Shown here: positions 1 to 7,499 of the stretch, one piece after another
How positions within the stretch are numbered: position 1 is the first letter of the stretch
Layout of the letters: each line of letters starts with the position of its first letter
NCBI RefSeq assembly: GCF_000312305.1
Contig: NZ_HE999444.1
Span: 374,423 to 438,422, forward strand
Reading direction: 5' to 3'
Length of the DNA stretch: 64,000 nucleotides
Source of the DNA: Prevotella conceptionensis 9403948
GTDB lineage: Bacteria > Bacteroidota > Bacteroidia > Bacteroidales > Bacteroidaceae
Program-made: the position numbers and the translations under genes
Notes under the pieces: model-generated
Seen by the model: only the letters and a program-made list of their open reading frames with translations
The model's database searches: none
What the model was told of the DNA's origin: nothing

Positions 1-741
1 GTGCAAGGGGAACATCGCGCTCTTACCAGCACCGCCGATGAACATGAAGAACAGGGCTACGGGCATCATTACGGCCGAACCAGCCACCTGCTCGTGGAGC
101 GAAGGCATGGCGTTGAGGTCGTAGTTGAACGTTCCGACGTAGAAACTGTAAATCAAAATGCCGATAAGGAAGAACAAGTCGGCAAAGCGGGTTACGATAA
201 ATGCCTTCTTCGATGCGGCAACGGCAGCCCCTTGGGGGTAGTAGAAACCGATGAGAAGATAGGACGACACACCCACAAGTTCCCAAAATAGGTACATCTG
301 GAAGATGTTCGTGGCCACAACCAAGCCCAACATCGACATGGTGAAGAGCGAAAGGAAGGCGTAATAACGCTGGAAACCCTTTTCGCCGTGCATGTAACCG
401 AACGAGTAGATGTGCACCATGAGGCTCACGGTGGTGATAACCACCAGCATCATCACCGAAATGGGGGTGAGACGGAAACCTAGGTTGAACGTCAGCAGTT
501 CGGAAAACTTCAACCACGAGAAGTTAAACGCCGTAACGTGGGGGTAAAGTCCGTCGGCTCCACGGCCTTGTCCGATAAAGTATTCGTACGCCGTATAGAT
601 GGAAAGGCAAAAGATTGTGCCCAAAACCGCCGTACCGATGGAACCTGCCACCTTATGCGGCATCTTCATGCCTAATAGCCCTAGCACGAGGAACGATAGC
701 GCAGGCAGAAGAAGTATCAAAAATACAAAATTGTATTCCAT
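1..741 (-). CDS. nuoL: NADH-quinone oxidoreductase subunit L (partial, C-terminus outside window)
   Basis: The first 247 codons of NuoL are present; the gene runs off the window at base 1. NuoL is the large antiporter-like membrane subunit of complex I and takes part in proton pumping. The translated start MEYNFVFLILLLPALSF is a typical hydrophobic first helix. Further on are the conserved segment FWELVGVSSYLLIGFYY, carrying the key glutamate, and the lysine motif GAGKSAMFPLH of the antiporter family. It starts 7 bp after the nuoK stop, so it belongs to the same transcript. nuoM and nuoN would be expected beyond the edge. The identification is secure; only the 3' part is unseen. Confidence 0.95.
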   Translation of the reverse strand, partial: MEYNFVFLILLLPALSFLVLGLLGMKMPHKVAGSIGTAVLGTIFCLSIYTAYEYFIGQGRGADGLYPHVTAFNFSWLKFSELLTFNLGFRLTPISVMMLVVITTVSLMVHIYSFGYMHGEKGFQRYYAFLSLFTMSMLGLVVATNIFQMYLFWELVGVSSYLLIGFYYPQGAAVAASKKAFIVTRFADLFFLIGILIYSFYVGTFNYDLNAMPSLHEQVAGSAVMMPVALFFMFIGGAGKSAMFPLH

Positions 742-747
742 TGTCGT

Positions 748-1056
748 TTATAGTTTCATGTTTTCAATACTGTTCACCTGATCACTGTGGAACCTGCGGT
801 AAACGTTAAGGATGATAGCGATGGCCACTGCCGTTTCGGCGGCGTTGATGCCGATGGAGAACAAGGAAAAGAAGAAACCTTCGAGTTCGCCAGGGTAAAG
901 TATGCGGTTGAATACGGCAAAGTTGATGTCAACCGAGTTGAGCACCAGCTCGATGGAGATGAGCATCGCGATGAGGTTACGCCGCGTTACAAATCCGAAA
1001 AAGCCAATGAAGAAGAGCAAAGTGCTCAGTCCCAATAACAATTCTACGGGTATCAT
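748..1056 (-). CDS. nuoK: NADH-quinone oxidoreductase subunit K
   Basis: This 102-residue protein has the usual NuoK length and three predicted transmembrane helices (about 2-22, 29-50, 60-85). The stretch NLIAMLISIELVLNSVDINF contains the conserved membrane glutamate, and NAAETAVAIAIIL carries the second conserved glutamate; both belong to the proton path of the complex I membrane arm. The start codon overlaps the nuoJ stop by four bases, indicating translational coupling inside the nuo operon. Confidence 0.96.
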   Translation of the reverse strand: MIPVELLLGLSTLLFFIGFFGFVTRRNLIAMLISIELVLNSVDINFAVFNRILYPGELEGFFFSLFSIGINAAETAVAIAIILNVYRRFHSDQVNSIENMKL

Positions 1057-1574
1057 TTCTTATCCTCCTTTCTTGCAATCATTATTCCGCCGATGATACA
1101 TGCCAAGAGAAATACGGAAATGAACTCGAAAGGCAGCACGTACTGATACTTGCCTGCACCGACGAGCTTCTCTCCGATAACCGACATGGGCACTTCGGCA
1201 TCGACCATGCTGGCCGACATGTCTATAAATTGGTTCTTAAGCAACACCAATGCCACGGTAACCAGTCCGATAAGGGCTACCAATGCCCCAGCAACAACGG
1301 TCTTTCCGCGTTGTCTTTCTTGCAAACCTTGCAAGGTGCGCTTGGACACTAGCTGGATGGCGAAGATGTAAAGCATCGTCAATCCGCCGGCGTAGATGGC
1401 AATTTGTGCCGTGCCTAAGAAGGTATAGTCTAACAGGAAGTAAACACCTGCCACGCCAAAGAGCACGAACAGCAGGAAAGTAGCCGCCCGCATAATTCTC
1501 TTTGTGAATACGCATACGATGGCCGAGCCGATAATTACCACGGCCAAGATGCAAAACATGATGATATTTGCCAT
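1053..1574 (-). CDS. nuoJ: NADH-quinone oxidoreductase subunit J
   Basis: A 173-residue five-helix membrane protein matching NuoJ. The diagnostic stretch is LFGVAGVYFLLDYTFLGTAQ followed by IAIYAGGLTMLYIFAIQLV, corresponding to the third helix whose pi-bulge conformation varies in solved complex I structures. It sits between nuoI (14-bp gap) and nuoK (4-bp overlap), the conserved H-I-J-K order. It is a core subunit of the proton-pumping arm. Confidence 0.95.
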   Translation of the reverse strand: MANIIMFCILAVVIIGSAIVCVFTKRIMRAATFLLFVLFGVAGVYFLLDYTFLGTAQIAIYAGGLTMLYIFAIQLVSKRTLQGLQERQRGKTVVAGALVALIGLVTVALVLLKNQFIDMSASMVDAEVPMSVIGEKLVGAGKYQYVLPFEFISVFLLACIIGGIMIARKEDKK

Positions 1575-1588
1575 AAAGATGTCTACTC

Positions 1589-2122
1589 CTATTTTTTTGT
1601 TTTAGTGTTGAAAGTTCCGATTTCACTTTCCGCACCGCCGTCAATGATGTTGGGCAAGGAGCTTTGGTAGTGTTCCTTGTCTAGCTCAATGACAAGCTTG
1701 TCGCGGTTGAATACGGCGTTCTCGAAGTCGTTGGTGAACTCGATGGCGTCGAAGTTGCAGGCGTTTGTGCACAGTTCGCAGAACATGCAGTCGCCCAAGT
1801 CGTAGTCGTACTTCACCAATTGGCGTTTCTTCTTGCCCTCCTCGTTGGTCACCATTTCAGAAACAATGCGAATGGTACCATTGGGACATGCTTTTTCGCA
1901 CATCAGGCAGGCCACACATTTCACCACATCGTTCTCGTCGCGCTTCATAACGAGCCTTCCGCGCGAACGCTTTGCCACGTGCAAAGTGGTCTTTCTGTTT
2001 TCGGGGTATTGTTCGGTTACCTTCGGCGTAAAGTACTCGCGCAGCGTGACACGTAGGCCAGTGGCGAGCGACTTGATGCCATCTCGTATACCGCCAAAAT
2101 ATGATTTCTTGTTATCTTCCAT
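1589..2122 (-). CDS. nuoI: NADH-quinone oxidoreductase subunit I (two 4Fe-4S clusters)
   Basis: NuoI passes electrons through clusters N6a and N6b towards NuoB. Two ferredoxin motifs are visible: CVACLMCEKACPNG and CMFCELCTNACNFDAIEF. I chose the start MEDNKKSYFGG at 2122, ten bases after the nuoH stop. The open frame extends to 2164, but those 14 extra codons would overlap nuoH and look like nuoH reading-through sequence. The protein has about 177 residues, in the family range. With nuoE/F/G missing, NuoI is the most likely entry point for the electron donor (inference). Confidence 0.94.
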   Translation of the reverse strand: MEDNKKSYFGGIRDGIKSLATGLRVTLREYFTPKVTEQYPENRKTTLHVAKRSRGRLVMKRDENDVVKCVACLMCEKACPNGTIRIVSEMVTNEEGKKKRQLVKYDYDLGDCMFCELCTNACNFDAIEFTNDFENAVFNRDKLVIELDKEHYQSSLPNIIDGGAESEIGTFNTKTKK

Positions 2123-2132
2123 GTCTTTTTCG

Positions 2133-3221
2133 TTATTTAATGTACCAGCCAAAGGCCACGACAATTGTCATGATCACGAGGTTGAGCAAGGACAGGGGCA
2201 TCAGGTATTTCCATTCCAACTTCAATATCTGGTCGATGCGAAGGCGGGGGAACGTCCAGCGTATCCACATGAGTACCCAAACCAGGGCGAATGCCTTGCC
2301 TAAGAACCAAACGATGCCTGGAATATAGTCCATCACCTTATCAAAACCTTCCACGCCAATGTGTATCGGCATCCACCCTCCAAGGAAAACCATCGAGGCA
2401 ACACCTGCTACAATGAAGAGGTTTAGATACTCGGCCAAGTAGAAGAAACCGAAACCCATACCCGAATACTCGGTGTGATAGCCTGCGGTAAGTTCGCTTT
2501 CGGCCTCGGCCAAGTCGAACGGACCACGGTTTGCCTCGGCATTTCCTGTGATGAGGAACACCACGAAGGCGATAATGGCGGGGATATGGCCTTGGAAGAT
2601 AAGCCACCCAAAGGGGCCGCTCTGTGCTTCCACGATGCCGCTAACCTGCATTGTGCCCGTAAGAACCACGGCTGCGATGAGGCAAAGGCCCAACGACATC
2701 TCGTAAGAAATCATCTGCACCGCACCACGCATGGCCGAAATAACACTGTATTTGTTGTTGGAGCTCCATCCGGCGATGAAGATTCCAATAACGCCGATAC
2801 TCGAAATGGCCGTCATCAGGAAGATGCCGACGTTGAAATCCAAGATTGTTGCGCCTTTGTTCCACGGCATGAACGAGAATGCACCTACCGAACCAATCAG
2901 CACCAGTATGGGAGCGATGGAGTAGAGCAGCTTGTCGGCCTTGTCGACTGCGAAGATTTCTTTGATAAGCATCTTCAAAACGTCGGCGATAACTTGGAAA
3001 ATACCCCACGGACCAACACGCATCGGGCCAAGACGGCATTGGAAAGCCGCACACACCTTGCGTTCCATGAAGATAAGTAGGATAGCTAATATGGCGTAGG
3101 CAGCCAGTATGAATACACCCACGAGCACACATTCGATGAGTATGGCCCAAAAGCTGCTCAGTCCGCAAGTGTCTCGCAGCAGACTGTCAAACCACGTCGT
3201 AACGATTGAAAAGTCAAACAT
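2133..3221 (-). CDS. nuoH: NADH-quinone oxidoreductase subunit H
   Basis: A 362-residue membrane protein with about eight helices. Family marks include MERKVCAAFQCRLGPMRVGP near residue 52, the RGPFDLAEAESELTAGYHTE segment in the acidic quinone-site loop, and YSGMGFGFFYLAEY. NuoH forms the quinone-binding chamber together with NuoB and NuoD. It starts two bases after the nuoCD stop and ends ten bases before nuoI, so it is firmly within the operon. Confidence 0.96.
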   Translation of the reverse strand: MFDFSIVTTWFDSLLRDTCGLSSFWAILIECVLVGVFILAAYAILAILLIFMERKVCAAFQCRLGPMRVGPWGIFQVIADVLKMLIKEIFAVDKADKLLYSIAPILVLIGSVGAFSFMPWNKGATILDFNVGIFLMTAISSIGVIGIFIAGWSSNNKYSVISAMRGAVQMISYEMSLGLCLIAAVVLTGTMQVSGIVEAQSGPFGWLIFQGHIPAIIAFVVFLITGNAEANRGPFDLAEAESELTAGYHTEYSGMGFGFFYLAEYLNLFIVAGVASMVFLGGWMPIHIGVEGFDKVMDYIPGIVWFLGKAFALVWVLMWIRWTFPRLRIDQILKLEWKYLMPLSLLNLVIMTIVVAFGWYIK

Positions 3222-3223
3222 AA

Positions 3224-4792
3224 TTATCTGTCAATATCGGGTATAACATAATCTAACGATGCGCCGACGGCGATAAGGTCGGCTATCTTCTCGCCACGTA
3301 GCATGGTGTCTAAGGCCGAAACCAAAGGAAGACCCATCGGACGGAACTTCAAACGATAGGGGCTCTTGTCGCCTTTGCTGTCAAGGAACACGCCAATCTC
3401 GCCGCGCGAACCTTCGCATGAGAAGTACCATTGGCCTTCGGGAACCTTGATGATGGGCTTTTGCTTGATATAGAAGTCGCCTTCGGGGATGTTGTCGATA
3501 AGCGTTTCCATGATATGAACGCTCTGTTCCATCTCCTTCATGCGCACCATATAGCGGTCGTAGCTGTCTCCGTTGTTGTAGGTAATCTCTTTAAAGTCTA
3601 CCTTATCGTACACGCCGTAGCTGTGGTGCTTGCGAACATCGTTCTGCCAGCCCGTTGCACGACCTGTTCCGCCCGTACAACCATAGCTGATAGCATCCTC
3701 ACGAGATAGCACACCCACACCTTTGAAACGGTTTTCGAGAATAACGTTGCCCGTAAACACATCTTGATATTCTTTGAACATCGGCTTGATGTAGGCGCAA
3801 GGTTTCTTTACGTTCTGCACAAAGTTGGGGTCGATGTCTGCTTGGCAACCGCCAATGCGATAGTAGTTCATGATGAGTCGGCCACCAGTGGTCTCTTCCA
3901 TCACGTTGATAACCTGCTCGCGGTCGCGCATTCCATATATAAATGCTGTCAAAGCGCCAAGGTCTTGCGCACAGCAGCTGTAAAACAGCAGGTGCGAGTT
4001 AAGGCGTTGCAGCTCGTCCATGATGGTACGGATATATTTAATGCGGTCGGTAAGCTCCACGCCCTTAGCCTCTTCAATCACGCCCACCAGTGCATGGCGG
4101 TTCATTGTTGCGCTGAGATAGTCCAAACGGTCGGTAAATGCCAGTGTCTGGGGATAGACATAGCTTTCCGAAATCTTCTCCACGCCGCGGTGAATGTAGC
4201 CCAAGTGCGGGTAAATCTTCCTAATCACCTCGCCGTCTAGTATCGTTTGCAGGCGCAACACGCCGTGTGTGGCCGGGTGCTGCGGTCCGATGTTCACCAC
4301 ATAGTCGTCATCTCCGAACAGTTTATGGCGTGTTTCCACCAAATTCCCGTCTTTATCTAGGCTATATTGCAAGGTATAGTCGGGTTCGGGGTCGTCGTAC
4401 ATGTGAGCCTTGTTCTTCTCGGGGTCCATGTCGTAGTCTTTTCTTAGGGGGTAGCCCGTGAAATCGCTACGCAGATAGAGCCTTCGCATGTCGGGATGTC
4501 CGATGAACTTGATGCCGAAGAAGTCGTAAACCTCGCGTTCCAGCAGGTCGGCAGCCTTCCAAAGGCTAGTCACCGACGGCAAGTAAGGGTTCTCGCGGTC
4601 GGCGGCAACGACTTTAACCGAGATGCGTTCGTAGGTTTGAGTGTTCTCCAGAATATAGATACACCCGAAACCTTCCTCTCCAAAGTCTTCACCAACGATG
4701 GTGACGAGGAAGTCGAAATGTTTTTCATTTCTTAATTTTGCCATCTCGTTGGCAAAATCGTTCGCGTTTAATTCAATGTTATTTAGTTTCAT
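3224..4792 (-). CDS. nuoCD: NADH-quinone oxidoreductase fused subunits C and D
   Basis: One 522-residue chain combines NuoC (about 1-135) with NuoD (about 160-522). The NuoC part shows DLLEREVYDFFGIKF and GHPDMRRLYLRSDFTGYPLR. The NuoD part begins VVNIGPQHPATHGVLRLQT and contains YPHLGYIHRGVEKISE and CAQDLGALTAFIYGMRDRE, which are hydrogenase-large-subunit-like features lining the quinone pocket. The junction is seamless in one frame, so this is a real fusion. The NuoC half is short compared with stand-alone NuoC. It sits between nuoB (9-bp gap) and nuoH. Confidence 0.95.
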   Translation of the reverse strand: MKLNNIELNANDFANEMAKLRNEKHFDFLVTIVGEDFGEEGFGCIYILENTQTYERISVKVVAADRENPYLPSVTSLWKAADLLEREVYDFFGIKFIGHPDMRRLYLRSDFTGYPLRKDYDMDPEKNKAHMYDDPEPDYTLQYSLDKDGNLVETRHKLFGDDDYVVNIGPQHPATHGVLRLQTILDGEVIRKIYPHLGYIHRGVEKISESYVYPQTLAFTDRLDYLSATMNRHALVGVIEEAKGVELTDRIKYIRTIMDELQRLNSHLLFYSCCAQDLGALTAFIYGMRDREQVINVMEETTGGRLIMNYYRIGGCQADIDPNFVQNVKKPCAYIKPMFKEYQDVFTGNVILENRFKGVGVLSREDAISYGCTGGTGRATGWQNDVRKHHSYGVYDKVDFKEITYNNGDSYDRYMVRMKEMEQSVHIMETLIDNIPEGDFYIKQKPIIKVPEGQWYFSCEGSRGEIGVFLDSKGDKSPYRLKFRPMGLPLVSALDTMLRGEKIADLIAVGASLDYVIPDIDR

Positions 4793-4801
4793 AATAGCGT
4801 C

Positions 4802-5425
4802 TCATTCCTTGTCTTTATCGAAATCCTTTGGAACATCCATGATAACCAGGGGTTTCTTTTCCTTGCGGTTTGCTCCGCCAAAGAATTTCTCAACCTTCAC
4901 TTTACGTTGCAGCTGCATCATTCCGTAGAGAATGGCCTCTGGTCTTGGAGGACATCCGGGAATGAAAACGTCTACGGGAACAATCTCTTCGATGCCTCGC
5001 ACCACGTGGTAGCTCGACTTGAAAGGTCCGCCGCTGATGGCGCATCCGCCAACGGCGATAACGTATTTCGGGTCGGCCATTTCGTCGTATAGGCGTTTCA
5101 TAACGGGCGCCATCTTGTTGGTGATGGTTCCTGCGCACATGATGAGGTCGGCCTGACGAGGCGAGTTGCGCGTTACTTCAAAGCCAAAGCGTGCGAAGTC
5201 GTAGCGGGCACATCCCACCGACATGAATTCGATACCGCAACAGCTTGTTGCGAAGGTGAGCGACCACAGCGAATTGCTGCGCCCCCAGTTGATGGCTTGG
5301 TCTAGCGAACCAACAACAACGTTCACGCCACCTTCGTGTAGTTCGTTCATGATTTGTTCGAGCGTGTCGTTGTCTTTAAATTCCGCGTAGGGAATACTCT
5401 TGATATGGGGTTGTTTCACTTCCAT
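4802..5425 (-). CDS. nuoB: NADH-quinone oxidoreductase subunit B (N2 cluster)
   Basis: NuoB carries the terminal N2 iron-sulfur cluster that reduces quinone. The cysteine pattern is visible: the double Cys in FATSCCGIEFMSVGCARYD, then DLIMCAGTITNKMAP and FIPGCPPRPEAILYG. The start MEVKQPHIKSIPYAEF at 5425 gives 207 residues and overlaps the nuoA end by ten bases. The open frame runs on to 5617, but that extension lies inside nuoA and looks like out-of-frame nuoA sequence, so I rejected it. Confidence 0.95.
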   Translation of the reverse strand: MEVKQPHIKSIPYAEFKDNDTLEQIMNELHEGGVNVVVGSLDQAINWGRSNSLWSLTFATSCCGIEFMSVGCARYDFARFGFEVTRNSPRQADLIMCAGTITNKMAPVMKRLYDEMADPKYVIAVGGCAISGGPFKSSYHVVRGIEEIVPVDVFIPGCPPRPEAILYGMMQLQRKVKVEKFFGGANRKEKKPLVIMDVPKDFDKDKE

Positions 5426-5766
5426 TCCAATGCTCCTTTCCGCCAAGCATAGGCCAGGCCAAATACAAGTACCACCAAAAAGAAACCAATGCTCGCCAGA
5501 GCCAAAGCTCCAAACTGCTTGACAACCACTGCCCACGGATAGAGGAATACGGTCTCTACGTCGAACATGAGGAAAAGGATGGCAAAGAGATAGTAACCGA
5601 TGTGCACGGGAATCCACGAGGAACCGCGCGTCGGGATACCACTCTCGAATGGCTCACCTTTCACCGCATTGTACGACCGAGGCCCTATCGCCTTGGCTAT
5701 GGCAAATGCCGCCACAACCAAAAGGACAGCCGTTATCAGAACGGTAATAAATAAAATAAAAGACAT
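5416..5766 (-). CDS. nuoA: NADH-quinone oxidoreductase subunit A
   Basis: A 116-residue, three-helix membrane protein and the first gene of the nuo operon. The motif YNAVKGEPFESGIPTRGS is followed by YYLFAILFLMFDVETVFLYP, the conserved acidic second helix. Upstream on the minus strand, TACCTTTG at 5817-5810 matches the Bacteroidota -7 element; a convincing -33 TTTG is not evident. The ~290 bp upstream to the next gene hold no other gene I can support. Confidence 0.95.
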   Translation of the reverse strand: MSFILFITVLITAVLLVVAAFAIAKAIGPRSYNAVKGEPFESGIPTRGSSWIPVHIGYYLFAILFLMFDVETVFLYPWAVVVKQFGALALASIGFFLVVLVFGLAYAWRKGALEWK

Positions 5767-6056
5767 ATAACGTTATTATATAATTGTTTGTATTCAGCTA
5801 AATATGCTGCAAAGGTAATAATAAATATGAAAATGGTTACATGTTTTCTCTAAAAAATGTAATCTCCATGTTGCAAAATATGGGTATAAGGGTCATCATT
5901 ATTGAGTAGGGGCGGGTTCTTATCCCTGTCGACAAACTAGTAACAGACTCTTTTTTGCGTTTGTGGATGTGTAAGGCTTAAACCAAGCGTTTATGTTTCT
6001 TTATGTTCTTTCAATGTTAAATGTATAAGAAACATAAAAAGGTTACAGACCTAGTT

Positions 6057-7106
6057 TTAAGATACTTTGAGCACAGTTGCGCTGTCTTTTGAAACGATAA
6101 GAACGTGGTGGTTTAGGAAGAGTAATTTATCTATGGCTTTATTGTTCATGTTGTTTTTATTTAGAACGGAGAAACTCCCTTGATATTTGCCTTTGCATAA
6201 GTCGTATTTGTCTATTATATAATGAGCATGAGTGGAAATACGATAGGAAAGTACAAATAATGAATTACCTTTTGCAAATGCACCTACGTTAGAATTAAAA
6301 GTTTTACCCCTTTCAAAGATGTAGAAATCACCATACCTGATGATTGAAGGAGCCGGTACGTTATCTAGCGTTTTGACAATTCTAGTTAGTTTTCCTGTTT
6401 TGTCAAACACGTATATGTATGGAATATGCGTAAATGTGTATGTTATTGCCTCATTTGTATTAAGGAAATGGCCATCGTAAGCTAATACTTGTTCTTGATA
6501 AGTTTTGTATTTGTTATTTTCTGGCAAGTAACCTCCCTTTCCTAGCTGAGTGAATTGTTTTGTTTTCACATTTAGTATTCCAAAGCTCGTTCCATTATTA
6601 TTGGTTATGGAATCATTTTTTATTACGAGTAATGTACTGTCATTAATTGGCGTTGCATTGATAAGTAGCTGGGATAACTTCACCTTATTAAATCTAAGTT
6701 GTTCAGTTGTGTCTGAAAGAAATAGAGAAGAGCGTGAAATATAATATATTTGATTGCCGAGTTGCCCGAAAATCTGTGTGTCAAATTTGGCAGATTTGTA
6801 GATTCTAGCTATTATCCCATTCCTTTTGAGTTGTTTTATTATCGTGTTTTTATCTGTTTTATATTGTACTAGGATGTTTTCTGGGTCACAACAGACTCCA
6901 TTCGGTTTTGAAAAATCAATTCCTTTGCATGGGTTTGTACATTGTTTGAATGGATTTTTTATGTAGAACCTTTGAAAGGAGTAATTGTATTCTGCAGACT
7001 TACCTCTTATGGATAATAGTAAAAAGGACAATATACAGCATAGCAACAACAGGATTGTAGCTATGCTGTATATATGCTTTTCTTTTGTGTTCTTAAATTG
7101 TTTCAT
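6057..7106 (-). CDS. Membrane-anchored periplasmic protein, probable six-bladed beta-propeller
   Basis: The 349-residue protein has a short basic N-terminus, one membrane helix (about 12-33) and a long exported domain. After the helix comes a cysteine cluster, C56, C60, C72 and C73, within NPFKQCTNPCKGIDF and NGVCCDPEN. The rest is rich in short beta-strand pairs such as YIYVFDKTGKLTRIVK and FGILNVKTKQFTQLG, as seen in the Bacteroidota 6-bladed propeller proteins often found beside small exported peptides. That fold assignment is by pattern only. It overlaps the MauE-like gene by 14 bases and is the last gene of the cassette. The region is visibly more AT-rich than nuo and feoAB, hinting at transfer. 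Confidence 0.6.
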   Translation of the reverse strand: MKQFKNTKEKHIYSIATILLLLCCILSFLLLSIRGKSAEYNYSFQRFYIKNPFKQCTNPCKGIDFSKPNGVCCDPENILVQYKTDKNTIIKQLKRNGIIARIYKSAKFDTQIFGQLGNQIYYISRSSLFLSDTTEQLRFNKVKLSQLLINATPINDSTLLVIKNDSITNNNGTSFGILNVKTKQFTQLGKGGYLPENNKYKTYQEQVLAYDGHFLNTNEAITYTFTHIPYIYVFDKTGKLTRIVKTLDNVPAPSIIRYGDFYIFERGKTFNSNVGAFAKGNSLFVLSYRISTHAHYIIDKYDLCKGKYQGSFSVLNKNNMNNKAIDKLLFLNHHVLIVSKDSATVLKVS

Positions 7107-7497
7107 TTTTCTTTAGTAGATAGGTCAGTATGATAATAATACCTATGTTTATAGCCAGGTGCGTAGTAAAGGATAATCCATTGAGAATCCCGCCACATCC
7201 GCAAATTTCATATCTATTTAATAGGTGAAGGATAACAATATAAATGGAAAAAGTAGCCATCATACTTAACGATAGCCAAAGGCCCACTCTTTCTTTCACA
7301 AGTAAGCCTACAATAGAGACGCATTCAAAAGCCAAAGCTCCATATGCAACGTACTTAATGTGCATGGGGTGGAATAACCCCGTTTTTGCAATATTGAGTT
7401 CGAACGAAATTAGGTTAAGCAGCTTGTTGGCAAGTGTGTATGCGAAAAACAGAACGATTCCACACACAAGTACCCGATATGTAATGTTGCATTTCAT
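7093..7497 (-). CDS. MauE/DoxX-like redox-associated membrane protein
   Basis: A 134-residue protein with four predicted membrane helices (about 8-28, 48-68, 72-92, 110-128) and a Cys-Gly-Cys motif (residues 99-101) in YEICGCGGILNGLSF between helices three and four. This layout is that of the MauE/DoxX membrane family; MauE supports disulfide formation in exported methylamine dehydrogenase, and related proteins are thought to move reducing or oxidising power across the membrane. It lies two bases after the barrel gene and overlaps the propeller gene. A role in handling the cysteines of the peptide and of the propeller protein is inference. Confidence 0.7.
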   Translation of the reverse strand: MKCNITYRVLVCGIVLFFAYTLANKLLNLISFELNIAKTGLFHPMHIKYVAYGALAFECVSIVGLLVKERVGLWLSLSMMATFSIYIVILHLLNRYEICGCGGILNGLSFTTHLAINIGIIIILTYLLKKNETI

Positions 7498-7499
7498 GT

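Noticed and set aside
5426-5617. Extended N-terminus for nuoB
   Set aside because: It overlaps nuoA almost entirely out of frame, and family members begin near MEVKQPHIKS.
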